Assembly: GCF_027579695.1 (NCBI RefSeq)
Contig: NC_083571.1
Span: 43,771,943 to 43,835,942 of the forward strand
Reading direction: 5' to 3'
Length of the DNA stretch: 64,000 nt
Source of the DNA: Neoarius graeffei
Lineage: Eukaryota; Chordata; Actinopteri; Siluriformes; Ariidae
Position numbers and translations under genes: made by a program. Below, piece after piece: positions 31,914 through 42,249 of the stretch. The notes below the pieces were generated by a model. It had not been told where the DNA came from. It worked only from the letters and a program-made list of their open reading frames with translations, and did no database searches. Position 1 is the stretch's first letter, and every line of letters starts with the position of its first letter.

Positions 31914-32110
31914 CTCATTTTGCCTTTACTTTTCTTTCCTTTAATTTTCACTTCCTTCTCTTCTCCCTCACTCTTAAGTCTTTCACCGCCTTCACTTTAC
32001 CTAGCTTTTTGTCCTCATGCCACTTCTCTGTGTTTCTGTAAACATGAAAGCCTTCTCTCAGGATCAGCATCACTCCAAGCCCTGTACCGGCACTGCTTCT
32101 CAGCAGTAGA
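31914..32110 (-). pseudogene. Degenerate fragment with RYR...DADPERR motif
   Basis: Read from 32110 downward: EEMRNSTAEKQCRYRAWSDA, then DPERRLSCLQKHRE. A one-base shift follows, then WHEDKKLGKVKAVKDLRVRE and KRRK before a stop. The basic, heptad-like block with a DADPERR signature and a KxKxVxDLxxREKRR tail resembles the N-terminal region of multicopy uncharacterised fish proteins. I cannot assign a function. One frameshift and a stop make it a pseudogene, probably transposon-borne. Confidence 0.4.
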
Positions 32111-32392
32111 GTTCCTCATCTCCCCAAAACATAAAATCAATCTGTTTAATAGAAGTGTAATGGAACATTGCAGCTATAACACTGAACGTAATGATTTAAA
32201 AGGGTACTTTACAGTTTTCCCAACCTTACTTGTTATGGATCAAAATTACACAAATGTCTGCAAGAACAAATCCTTTCAAACCACTGAATCACTTCAAAAG
32301 GATCCATACTTCATGAAATCATTGTTTTGTTGATACAAGTATATTGCTGAAGATAGTAATGTTGAAAAGCTACAGAATGTTCCTTTAATCAT

Positions 32393-33032
32393 TGATGGCC
32401 CTTTTCCACTACCCTTTTTCAGCTCACTTCAGCCCAACACGGCTTGCGTTTCGAGTACCTCAGAGCAGCACGACTCAGCTCGCTTCAGCCTTACTCAGCA
32501 CCCAAAACTCGCATGGTTTTGGAGTGGGGCTGAAGTGAGCCAAACCGAGCCGAGTGGGGCTAGGGGCGTGAGGAGACACTCCCCTGTGCACTGATTGGTG
32601 AGGAGGAGTGTCCTCACATGCCCACACACGCCCCGCGAGTACGCTGGGATCTGTAAACACCGTAAACCCGGAAGAAGAATTACGAGAATTTCTGAAGCCT
32701 TATGCGCCTCGCCTCATCTATACACTCTTGCCAGTATCTGTTGTCGTTGTCGGTGACAACAAGCCACAGCACCAAGACCAGCAACACTAACGACTCCATG
32801 TTTATTGTTTACTATCCGGGTCATGAGACTACCGCTTAAAAGGTCACTGATGTCACTGTTTGCACCGCCTAACAACATCACGTGACGTCCACCCACTTTC
32901 GCTAACTCCACCCAATGTGTCCACCCACTTCCAGCCAGCACAGTTCAGCGCGGTTGTAGTCGAAATGCAACTCCAACAGCCCCACTCAGCTTGACTCAGC
33001 CCAACTCAGCCGCGTTGGCAGTGGAAAAGCGG
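32393..33032. mobile_element. Probable hAT-type MITE
   Basis: The left edge GGCCCTTTTCCACTACC is matched in reverse at the right by GGCAGTGGAAAAGCGGC (about 33016-33032). The interior is full of AGCTCA/CTCAGC-type short repeats arranged as larger inverted repeats (for example 32420-32480 against 32970-33010). No protein. The target duplication was not resolved. Confidence 0.55.
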
Positions 33033-33384
33033 CAGTAGTAAAGTCTAGTTAGAGTGCAATTATTTTATTCAGTGTAATATATACCTAGACAATATGATAG
33101 TGCTTAGATCAGTTAAGTTAATCCCTTCTAAAAAAGTATCATGCAAATCACATGCTTTTATATAATTACTATTTAATTGCACTTGTTCATGTTTAACCTT
33201 GTAATTTCCATGTAATTATCAAAAACTCAGTGTAAGCATGAACTATGACAATAAACCCTGCCAACATTGTTAACTGTGTTAATCCCAGTCAACAGTGTTA
33301 CACTTGATGGGTAACACGGTTGATATTTCTTTCATTTTAGGCAATTGTGCTAACTGGTTGGTGCCAACATCTCACCTCATGATG
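33033..33384. other. Unassigned A/T-rich DNA
   Basis: No coding potential. It contains GTCAACAGTGTTAC-like repeats near 33288-33305. Confidence 0.4.
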
Positions 33385-33621
33385 TTAAAGGACATGGGAC
33401 ATGGATTTTTTTCTGGGTATAATTATGTATAAAGGACATAAGAAATGCCATCTAAATCACTGCAGGGCGTCAAAAATGTGAAAATCACCACATTATTCAA
33501 CTTTTTTATACATCAGCGTAAAACGATTCGTTAATTAGCTAGGTGGTAACGTGACCCATGACGTCACAAAAACTTTCCAAGGAGCCAGCGCTTGGGTATC
33601 TAATGTAAACAGGTTACCGAA

Positions 33622-33815
33622 ATGGACACCATCAACAGTGACATTCCCGATGTTTCACAGAGATGTGAAGTTAGACCCTATCAATTCTAACTGATAGCTG
33701 GAAATTCACATGAACATAGATTTTGTCTTTACTCTGATGGGTCAGATGATTCTGAGAGTGAGAGTTCATTCAATCCCCATGAAACTGAAAGCGGTCGGCT
33801 CGATAACACTTCCTG
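33622..33815 (+). pseudogene. P2X7-like C-terminal domain exon (transposon-borne), one stop
   Basis: The frame from ATG 33622 reads MDTINSDIPDVSQRCEVRPY then QF. A TAA follows where family members usually have Glu-Pro, and the frame continues open through a Ser/Asp/Glu-rich stretch to ESGRLDNTSW, ending at a GTAAGT donor. An RPYxFEP start and an R(L/V)xNTxWCxC continuation are familiar from multicopy fish and cnidarian proteins with a P2X7-C-like zinc module. The Cys-rich second exon is not in this element. The assignment is tentative. Confidence 0.45.
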
Positions 33816-34115
33816 GTAAGTTAAAAACAATTCTGCTCAAAGGCTAATGATCTGTTGAAAGAAGTATTATTTTTGTATCATGCATTGAAAGTTCATCATA
33901 GATCTAGCTAAAGTCCATTGCAAGCTAGTTTTTTTTTGCTGATATTTTTCGAGATTGATTGAGATACAATGCTTCCAGAGTCCAAGATGAAAACATTCAA
34001 AATGGCGAAACGCCATCACACAGCCAACAACACTACACCGTTTGGCGAAAGAGAGGAGTCAGAATTATGATAATCAATAATTGATACACCCAAAATTATA
34101 AATACTAATCCTTAC

Positions 34116-34430
34116 CTCGGCTTTCAGTCGCTTAGCGAATGCACCTCGTGGTAGCCGTAGCACTTCGGGTTTCACTCCGCTGTCTTGTTCCTGAATTGGG
34201 ACGTTGGGAACGGCTCCATCTTTAAGTAACCTCTTAAATTTGGCTTGGCAATTAATATCGCTCAGTACCTGAGTATTAATGTTGAAAGAATCCTCAGTGA
34301 AATGGTCCAAACACAGTTTGTGGGAAACAGTAGGTACAAAGTTTTTTCTACGACAGTAGTGAGCCCACACTTTCCTCAGCTTCGGGTCCTTGGGGAATGC
34401 AAAAAAAAAAAACACCTTACTCCAGGGCAT
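34116..34430 (-). CDS. THAP-domain first exon of Kolobok-like element
   Basis: An open frame from ATG 34430: MPWSKVFFFFAFPKDPKLRK, then WAHYCRRKNFVPTVSHKLCL and DHFTEDSFN. The Cys/His pair (C...C..H), the central Trp, FPKDP and HFTEDSF are THAP hallmarks. The first CxxxC pair of the finger is missing or altered, since a run of Phe (from a poly-A/T tract) sits near the start. A donor GAG-GTAAGG at 34115 suggests further exons, which are absent. It is probably non-functional alone. Confidence 0.6.
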
Positions 34431-34857
34431 TTTCCATTGGAATTATTGCAACCATAAGCAGCACAATACACCATGATGTTCAATGTATGTTAAAGACTAT
34501 AAAAACAATTTTCTTGTCATCCACTTCTCCATATTCATCTACCCGCTTGTGCTGTGCCTGAAAGTTTTTGTGACGTATGATCACGTGACAGCGGCTCTTC
34601 CGGTTGTAAAATACGCATATCGGAGCTCGAGCATAAATGCCATATAATCATCACGAATATAACGATTTTGCTGAATTTAATAGATAATTTTGTATTTGTT
34701 GATGCAATTATTTCATATTTTTAATGGAAAGAAACTGATATAGCGTGCATTTATGTTTCATGTCCCATGTCCTTTAAACGACTCGTGTTTAAACAAACCT
34801 TCTCTACATTTTTGTAAATATAATATCTAAAGCAAGTACACAGGAATATGTTGATTG

Positions 34858-35267
34858 TGTCAGGGTGCAGGCACTTACGGATGCAAGCACAGGGGAGAGC
34901 AGGTGCATCGCAAACTGGAAACACATCCAAATCAGAAGACATAGTCAGGGACGGGCCAGGGTCAGTGAATTCATGAACTGAATGTCAAAGGACAGGCAAG
35001 AAAACGGAGTCAGAAAATAACTATAAATAAAGTCAATCCACAAGTAGTCATGCAGAAAGCCAGGTACAAAGACAGAGAACAATACTTTCACAAAGGATGT
35101 GTGTGACTGCTGAGCTTATATAGGGAAGTGATTATAGGCCAATAGGAAACAGGTGCACTTCCTAGTGTTCCAGAGATGAGGGGTGCTGTGGTGCTTGGGA
35201 GTTGTAGTTCGGAGCGGCCATGTTTAGAGGCTGCTCTGAACTCAGGTTTTTGGTGCTGTTACTGACA
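34858..35267 (-). repeat. Solo-LTR-like element
   Basis: Bounded by TGTCAG and CTGACA. On the minus strand it has a CCTATATAAG TATA-like box and no coding potential. No target duplication was found, so the call rests on termini and promoter-like content only. Confidence 0.45.
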
Positions 35268-35542
35268 GGCCTATAAAAGGGAGCCTGAATAGTGGTTTAG
35301 AGGGAAAGGAGATGACTGGGGACAGCACCATATGTGCTTGCTCTCCCTCCTCCTTTTCCCCATTTGGATTTGTTTTGATTTTCGCCTACATCTCACTAAC
35401 TGATTGTTGCCACATTTTTGGTTTGCTTTACATGGACTGATTTTGAACTTAATTCCTTTCTTTAATAAATCTTTTGTGTTGAATATTTCTTGGCGTGGTC
35501 TCCCCTTTATGTTGCCCCACCAAGAGCCAGGTAGATGCAACA
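35257..35542 (+). repeat. LTR remnant with tRNA-Pro-like primer site
   Basis: The stretch starts TGTTAC and ends GCAACA. It holds a CTATAAAAGG box (35270-35279) and AATAAA near 35465. Two bases after it is TGGGGGCTTCTTCCAGGAT, close to a tRNA-Pro primer-binding site. It overlaps the end of the minus-strand LTR-like block, so the exact left edge is uncertain. It may be the 5' LTR of the gag relic that follows. Confidence 0.45.
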
Positions 35543-35950
35543 TATGGGGGCTTCTTCCAGGATCTTTTGATCTTGAATTGGGAAGTATTTCCTCAATCTG
35601 ACTATAGGCTAGGAAGGCAGGCTTAAGAGAGAGTATTTTTGTAGGCTTGGATAGCATGCCTTGTTGGTTAGTTTTGGGGAGACCATTATAGTTAATTTGA
35701 GGGGAGTCTGGATAGGTTAACTTTAATCATGAGTGCTTAATTTGTTAATTGGAAGAATTGGTGGGGGTGGAGCAAAGTTATCCCTGTGTTTGGCAGTAGA
35801 GCATAATGCAGTGATGGTTATTTTAGTTTGTTATTGTGCTGCTGTCTGCATCCAGAGCACTGCCGTGGGGAAATGAATGAATGAAGTGGGTCAACCCGGG
35901 ACAGAAGTATATTGGTGTTTAAAGAGACTTGACTCTTGGACGGGCATGAA

Positions 35951-36317
35951 GATTCTTCTTCTTCTTTTGGCTGCTCCTGTATGTTCGGGGTCACCACAGC
36001 GGATCTGTTCTGCATATTTGATTTGGCATAGGTTTTTACACCAGATGCCCTTCCTGATGCAACCCTCCCCAATTTGTCCAAGCTTGGGACTGGCACTACG
36101 TATGCACTGTCTTTTTTACAAACCCAGTGGCTTGGTATTTTACCGAATCTGCATATCTTTGAACTGTTGGGGGAAACTGGAACACCCAAAGGAAACCCAC
36201 GCAGACAACATGCAAACTCCACACAGAAAATCCCCCATCGGCTGTAAGGTTTGAACCCAGAACCTTTTTGCTGTGAGGTAATAGTGCTAACCACTACACC
36301 ACCATGCCACCAAACAG
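35951..36317 (-). repeat. SINE, same tRNA-like head with a different tail
   Basis: The head at the right (36120-36310) matches the other window SINEs. The left tail (GCTGCTCCTGTATGTTCGGG, then CACCACAGCGGATC) is a different family. GGCATGAA-type repeats flank both sides (35942-35950 and 36317-36325), which supports insertion as one unit. Confidence 0.75.
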
Positions 36318-36429
36318 GCATGAAAATAAGGGCTGAGGTTAGGTGTGGTGGTATTAAGATACAGGGATACGCAGAGGCTACTGTCTCCTGCTGTGTAATA
36401 CACTTTGCACTTGTGGTGTTAGGCTGGTT

Positions 36430-38020
36430 GATTTGTTTTGTGAGGTCAGCAAGATAAGTGCAGTGGAAGAGTTTTTGGAGGCTCCTTCAGAAAGTTTGTC
36501 AGATGTTTTAACTAAAGATCAGTTAGGTAAAGTGGCAGCGCACTTCTTAATTGAGTCATTGTTGCCAAAGAGTGCAAAGAAAGAGCAAATGGTACAATTG
36601 ATTTGAGAAAATGTAATTGCTAAGGGAGTACTATCGGGAACTCTGGTAGGTCAAATGACTCCAGTATCAGCTTTTGGGCAAGAGACAACATTTGTGTTAT
36701 AGGACAGACTTACTGAGTTCACCTTTGAACAGCAAAAATAATTGTTTCAGATGCAGCTCAACCAAAAGAGATTGGAGGCACTTGAGTTCCAGGCAAAGGA
36801 AAGTGAACAAAGGGAAAGGGATCTGCAATTGGAGTTGGAAAAATTTAGATATCAAGAGAAGGAAAGTGAACGGGTTAAAGAAGTGGAACTTGCTAGACTC
36901 AGGCTGGTGGCAGAAGGTAAGCTTTCCACTAGTGGCAGTATTGGGAGTTTCTTTGGACAGCCAGGCTTGTTGTCAGTGAAAAAAAAATCCTTCCTAAGTT
37001 TAATGAGTGGGGCTCAGATGTGTTTTTCTCTCTATGTGAGGGTAAAGCAGCTGATCAGGATTGGAATGCTGCTGAGTAAACATTGTTATTGCAAACAGTT
37101 TTGGTTGGTAGAGTGCAGGAAGCATTCATAGTGCTGCCTCCATCCAAGCACAGAAAATATCAAAGTGTGAAGGATACAGTTTTAAAGGCATATGAACAGG
37201 TTCCTGAAGTTTATCAGCAATGTTTTAGAAAAGAAAGAAAGCACAACTTTATTCATCACACACTTGTGAAATTTCCTCTCTGCATTTAACCCATCTGAAG
37301 CAGTGAACACAGACATGCACACACATGTGAACAATGAGCACACACACATACCCAGAGCAGTGGGCAGCCATGGTAACAGCACCTGGGGAGCAGTTGGGAA
37401 TTAGGTGCCTCTCTCAAGGGCACCTCAGCCCAAGGCTGTCCCATATTAACCTAACCTGCATGTCTTTGGATTGTGGGGGAAACCGGAGCACCCGGAGGAA
37501 ACCCACGCAGACACGGGGAGAGCATGCAAACTCCACACAGAAAGGCCCTTGCCGGCCGCTGGGTTCAAACCCAGAACCTTCTTGCTGTGAAGCGACCATG
37601 CTAACCACTACACCACCGTGCCGCCCAGAAGTTGAGTTGGAGGAAGTTGGAGGAAGTACAATAAACAGGCCTATACTGAAGTGGCAAGAGAACTACCTGG
37701 CTTTTTTTAATCGCTGGTGCATGGCTGTAGGTGTTAAGAATTTTGAGGACTTGTGTGATTTAGTAGTATTGGAGCAATTTAAAAATATTGTGCCAGACCA
37801 AATACCTACATACATAAATAAACGCAAGGTTAAGATTGCTGCTGAAGCTGCAGTTCTTGTAGATGCGTTTTTGTCAGTGCACAAGTTTCCCATGAGAGAA
37901 TAGCTTCAGTTAGACCATAGTCAAAAAGAACAGCACACTGGTCATTTTCCTGCAGAAGGTCCTCTGGTGCGATCAGACCCAGCAGTTTGCAGTAAGATGA
38001 ATCCAGAGAGTCAGTGCCAC
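36430..38020 (+). pseudogene. Gag relic of a Gmr1-like retrotransposon, split by a SINE
   Basis: Frames on the plus strand read VEEFLEAPSESLSDVLTKDQ, then a Glu/Lys-rich coiled coil (QMQLNQKRLEALEFQAKESE and onward), then a SCAN-like helical region interrupted at 37231-37625 by a SINE and resumed at FFNRWCMAVGVKNFEDLCDL with VVLEQFKNIVP. The SCAN-like gag resembles those of elements A and C. Several stops and frame changes are present. No pol follows. Confidence 0.65.
37231..37625 (-). repeat. SINE with a third tail type, inserted in gag relic
   Basis: The right half (37445-37625) is the common tRNA-like head and core. The left half (CTCTGCATTTAACCCATC and following) differs from the tails at 21461 and 35951. 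It interrupts the gag coding sequence between two SCAN-like helices. Confidence 0.75.
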
Positions 38021-38693
38021 TAGTAAAGTCAAGTTTATTTGTATAGTGCTTTTAACAACAGACATTGTTGGTAACCAGCTTTACAGGAAAATAAAGACTT
38101 TAAATGTGCTAATTTTATCCCTAATAACTGTATTTATCCCTGATGAGCAAGCCTGTGGCGATGGTGGCAAGGAACAACTCCCTCAGATGACATGAGGAAG
38201 AAACCTTGAGAGGAAACAGACTCAAAAGGGAATCCAGCCTCATTTGGGAGATAACAAATAGCATGATTATAAATGACTTGCTTCTATAACTGTGTCCTAT
38301 ATAGTCACAAAGTACAACTGTGTAACCAGGAAATTCAAAAAAGTTTTAGCATGAAGTCTATTTTGTTGAAGTTATCAACTGTTCATTGATGGAGACTTGT
38401 GTGCAAAAACTGTTCATGACACCTGCAGTCCTAAAGTTATCATGGCAATTGTAGTCTTCAGCCACCATAGCAAGACTATAAGTGTCCAGAGCCATCTTCT
38501 AAGAGTGACTTTCAACTGTCCATAGGGAGCTATCCTCCACAGGAGCAATGTGATGAGACTCCAGCCAGACGTAGGGCATCAGGATGGATCAGGCAGGTCT
38601 GAAGAGCCGAAGAGGTCAGCATCACTGGTGTCTCAGGATCAACATGTAACTCGACAGAGGGAGAGACAGGGGGAGAAAACATGGGTTGTTGGG

Positions 38694-39386
38694 TGTGGCA
38701 GCAGGGGCGTGGCCAAGCATCGGTCTGTGAATGGAGGGCAGAGTCAGGGAAGGTAAGTGGTGGAATCATTGCACCTGATGGGGATTAACCTGTGTTTGTG
38801 TGTCTTCCCCAGTGACCGCGCCCTTTAAAAGGAGAGCAGAGAAAGGGAGCTCTCCCCAACCAGAACACGTGTGTGTGTAGCTGGGAAATGAGTGAATGAG
38901 CTGAAAAGCCACACATATTCATCTCATCTCATTATCTCTAGCCGCTTTATCCTTCTACAGGGTCGCAGGCAAGCTGGAGCCTATCCCAGCTGACTATGGG
39001 CGAAAGGCGGGGTACACCCTGGACAAGTCACCAGGTCATCACAGGGCTGACACATAGACACAGACAACCATTCACACTCACAGTCACACCTACAGTCAAT
39101 TTAGAGTCACCAGTTAACCTAACCTGCATGTCTTTGGACTGTGGGGGAAACCGGAGCACCCAGAGGAAACCCACGCGGACACGGGGAGAACATGCAAACT
39201 CCACACAGAAAGGCCCTCGCCAGCCCCGGGGCTCGAACCCAGGACCTTCTTGCTGTGAGGCGACAGCGCTAACCACTACACCACCGTGCCGCCCGCCACA
39301 CATATTGTTAAAAATAAATAGTTCATTGAGAACTCGGCTCTGTCCTGCCGTGCTTCTGTGCTCTACCCATCTGGTCCAATACTACA
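38694..39386 (+). repeat. Element A 5' LTR, carrying a SINE
   Basis: TGTGGCAG...TACTACA. It has a CTTTAAAAGG promoter-like box and AAATAAATAG near the end. The SINE at 38920-39294 is flanked by a perfect 12-base duplication GCCACACATATT (38908-38919 and 39295-39306). Confidence 0.92.
38920..39294 (-). repeat. tRNA-derived SINE in element A LTR
   Basis: A full-length, 375-base copy of the 21461-21826 family, with intact B-box and ATGAG tail. The exact 12-base target duplication dates it after element A integrated. Confidence 0.95.
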
Positions 39387-39387
39387 G

Positions 39388-39407
39388 TGGTGCTGAAACC
39401 CGGGAAA
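39388..39407 (+). promoter_or_regulatory. Element A primer-binding site
   Basis: TGGTGCTGAAACCCGGGA begins one base after the LTR. The same site, with one change, occurs in element B (minus strand, from 53072 downward). The priming tRNA was not assigned. Confidence 0.75.
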
Positions 39408-39427
39408 GTGCAGAAGGGAATGGCCAC

Positions 39428-40130
39428 ATGGAGTCCTCCCCCTTCCAGGACCTGGTCCATGCCCTCGCCATGGCCCAACAGGGCGAGCACCAGGCACTGA
39501 TCGCCCTCCAGAAGGAGCAAGAACAACTCTTTGAAGCCCTGCTGCTGGCGCAACAGGAAGATCGCCAGGTGTTCTGGCACCTGCTCGCGTCGGCAGGGGC
39601 CCCGATCACCACCGCAGCGGACCCTCCCCACCTCACCCTACCAAAGATGGGTCCGCAGGATGACCCCGAAGCCTTCCTCGCTCTTTTCGAGCAGGCAGCC
39701 GAGGCGTGGAGTTGGCCGGTGGAACAGCGCGCGGCACACCTCCTCCCCCTGCTAACAGGCGAGGCGCAGCTGGCCACACTACAGCTCCCCGCCGACAGCC
39801 GGCTGGTCTACGCGGACCTCCGCAGGGCCGTTCTCCAGTGCATGGGTCACACCCCGGAGCAGCAGCGGCAGCACTTCCGCGCGCTGCGCCTGGAGGAGGT
39901 CGGCCAGCCGTTCGCGTTTGGCCAGCAACTCCAGGACGCCTGCCAGCGGTGGCTGAGGGCTGACAACCGCGACTCTGAGGGAATCCTTGATCTGGTGATG
40001 CTGGAGCAATTCATGGCCTGACTTCCAGAAGGAACCGTGGAATGGGTCCAGTGCCATCGCCCGGCGTTGCTGGATCAGGCAATCGAGCTGGCAGAGGACC
40101 ATATGGCAGCCATTCCGACGGCAGGACAGC
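39428..40130 (+). pseudogene. Element A gag, one TGA stop
   Basis: The frame opens MESSPFQDLVHALAMAQQ and contains a SCAN-like helical domain (DDPEAFLALFEQAAEAWSW and PVEQRAAHLLPLLTGEAQ). It runs to FMA, meets TGA at 40019-40021, and continues in frame with LPEGTVEWVQCHRPALLDQA. The family normally has Arg (CGA) at this point. The protein would assemble the particle. Confidence 0.85.
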
Positions 40131-40276
40131 ATGTCTCCCCTTCTCTCCTCTCTCTCTCCCTCTCTCTCCCCCCTTCTGTTCCTCGCCCCATTCCTGGCTC
40201 CACCCCAGCCGGCCCGCCGCACCCGCGGTGTCCTACTGTTTCCTACTTCTGTGTCTGTGTCTTCCCCCCCCTCAGG

Positions 40277-40760
40277 TGAGTGATCTCCGGAACACTGGTG
40301 CAGAGAGAGAGCCTGGGCCAGTATGCCAGCGCTGCGAGGAACTGGGGCACCTCCAGCATCAGTGCTCGGCGATGGAGGTGGGTGCGGTGGTCCAGATCCC
40401 CAACACACCGGAGACCGCCCTCAATCGGGCTGGAGCGTATCGCATACCGGTGAGTGTCCAAGGGGATATGTATCAGGCTTTGGTGGACTCCGGCTGTAAT
40501 CAGACCTCAATCCACCAAAGCCTGGTGCAAGACGAGGCATTGGGAAGAGCACAGTTGGTGAAGGTGTTGTGTGTGCACGGGGATGTTCACAACTACCCTT
40601 TAGTGTCAGTCCACATTCTGTTTTGAGGGGAGAAACTTAGAGTACAGGCGGCAGTTAATCCTCACCTTACCCACTCGATAATTTTGGGGACTGATTGGCT
40701 GGGATTTTGGGAATTAATGACGCACTTAGTGAAGAGTGGGGCCTGCCATAGTTCAGTGGG
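40277..40760 (+). pseudogene. Element A zinc knuckle and protease region
   Basis: CQRCEELGHLQHQC is a CX2CX4HX4C knuckle near 40328-40369. The protease motif LVDSGCNQTSIHQS follows near 40482. TGA at 40624-40626 interrupts the frame after HILF, and the flap/C-terminal part continues with HSIILGTDWLGF. A GT-rich CT tract precedes the knuckle, so the junction with gag is unclear (frameshift or lost bases). Confidence 0.75.
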
Positions 40761-40899
40761 GGGAGGTCCCGGAGTGGCATTGGTGGGAACAGCTGTCACA
40801 GAGCCGTCTACGTCATCACCCCGTCAGAGTGAGGAGCAGCAGGCTCCTCCTCCCTCTCTCGGGGAATCCCTCGCGGATTTCCCATTAGAGCAGTCGCAA

Positions 40900-42063
40900 G
40901 ATGAGACTCTGTGGCATGCATTTGACCAAGTGAGAGTAATCAATGGTCAAACACTCCAGCCAAACGCCACCCCGTCCTTCCCCTATTTTTCCATTATTAA
41001 GGATAGATTATACCGAGTGACGCAGGACACTCAGACCAAGGAACAAATAACCCAACTTTTAATCCCAAAAAGCTGCCGGGAATTTATATTCCAGGCGGCT
41101 CACTTTAATCCCATAGCTGGACACTTAGGGCAGGACAAGACACTAGCCCGAGTAATGGCCCGGCTCTATTGGCCGGGGATTCGCGGCGATGTCCGTAGGT
41201 GGTGTACGGCGTGCCGCGAATGCCAGTTAGTAAATCCCGTGGCCATCCCAAAAGCACCTTTGCGCCCTCTGCCATTAATCGAGACCCTGTTCGAAAAAAT
41301 TGGGATGGATCTCGTCAGGCCATTAGATCGGTCAACATGAGGATATCGCTTTATTTTAGTTCTGGTAGACTATGCAACGCGATATCCGGAAGCAGTGCTT
41401 CTTCACAATATCTCAGCACGTAGTATTGCTGAAGTACTCTTCCGCGTCATCTCCTGGGTCGGAATCCCCAAAGAGATTCTGACTGATCAAGGCACTACGT
41501 TTATGTCACGCACACTGCGCGAACTGTATGGGTTACTGGGAATTAAGCCTATCCGTACCACCGTTTATCACCCACAAACGGATGGCTTAGTCAAACGGTT
41601 TAATCGCACCCTCAAAAACATAATTAGAAAATTCTTAAGCGAGGACGCACGCAACTGGGATAAATGGCTCGAGCCCCTGTTATTCACAGTGCGAGAGGTC
41701 CCACAAGCCTCCATGAGATTCTCCCCGTTCGAATTACTATACGGGCGTAAGCTGCGTGGCATTCTGGATGTGCTATGGGAAAATTGGGAGGAGGGACCTT
41801 CAACCAGTAAAAACGAAATTCAATACGTTATTGACCTGCTCGCCAAACTCCACACACTCACGCACCTAACCCTGGAGAATTTGCGGCAGGCCCAACAACG
41901 TCAAGTCTGTCTGTACGACAGGGGCACGCGCCTTAGGGAATTCACACCGGGAGATAAAGTATTCGTGTTGTTGCCCACGTCAAACTCTAAATTGATCACC
42001 AGGTGGCAAGGACCCTTTGAGGTCACACGGCGAGTCGGGGACCTCGACTATGCGGTGAGGTGA
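40900..42063 (+). pseudogene. Element A integrase, catalytic Glu replaced by Lys
   Basis: HHCC zinc domain: H...H in AHFNPIAGHLGQDK and CTACREC. Core: first Asp in IGMDLVRPLDRS, then TGA at 41338, second Asp in LTDQGTTFMS, and at the third position DGLVKRFNRTLK, where Gypsy integrases have Glu (..ERFN). The codon is AAA after GTC, so a CpG change of GAA explains it. A C-terminal GPF-type region (RWQGPFEVTRR) ends at TGA 42061. Integrase lies upstream of RT, unlike most Gypsy elements. Confidence 0.88.
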
Positions 42064-42249
42064 ACGGACAGGGGTGGGGCGTTACAGATATACCACATCA
42101 ACCTACTAAAACTTTGGAACAAGGAGGTCCCCGTGGCATTGGTGTCAGTGGTTCCGGAGAAGGTGGAGCTGGGGCCGGAGGTTCAAAAAGGGAAATTGAC
42201 ATCGCCCACCGCTCCAGTCCCCTGTGGAGACCACCTCTCCCTGACCCAG

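Larger units (their letters stand above)
33385..34777. mobile_element. Kolobok-like element with two opposed exons
   Basis: Bounded by TTAA at 33385-33388 and 34774-34777 with inverted termini AAGGACATGGGACATG just inside both ends. The left half carries a plus-strand exon (33622-33815) and the right half a minus-strand THAP exon (34430-34116). Both are followed by consensus splice donors (GTAAGT, GTAAGG), so they point at each other. TTAA plus THAP suggests Kolobok. No DDE core remains in 1393 bases. Confidence 0.7.

Noticed and set aside
32608..32941. Open frames of 60-75 residues on both strands
   Set aside because: They lie within the inverted-repeat MITE at 32393-33032 and follow its short internal repeats.
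41578..41610. Integrase Glu to Lys as an adaptive change shared by Gmr1-like elements
   Set aside because: Element C keeps Glu, the codon context is a CpG in both altered copies, and the same elements carry stops. Decay explains it better.
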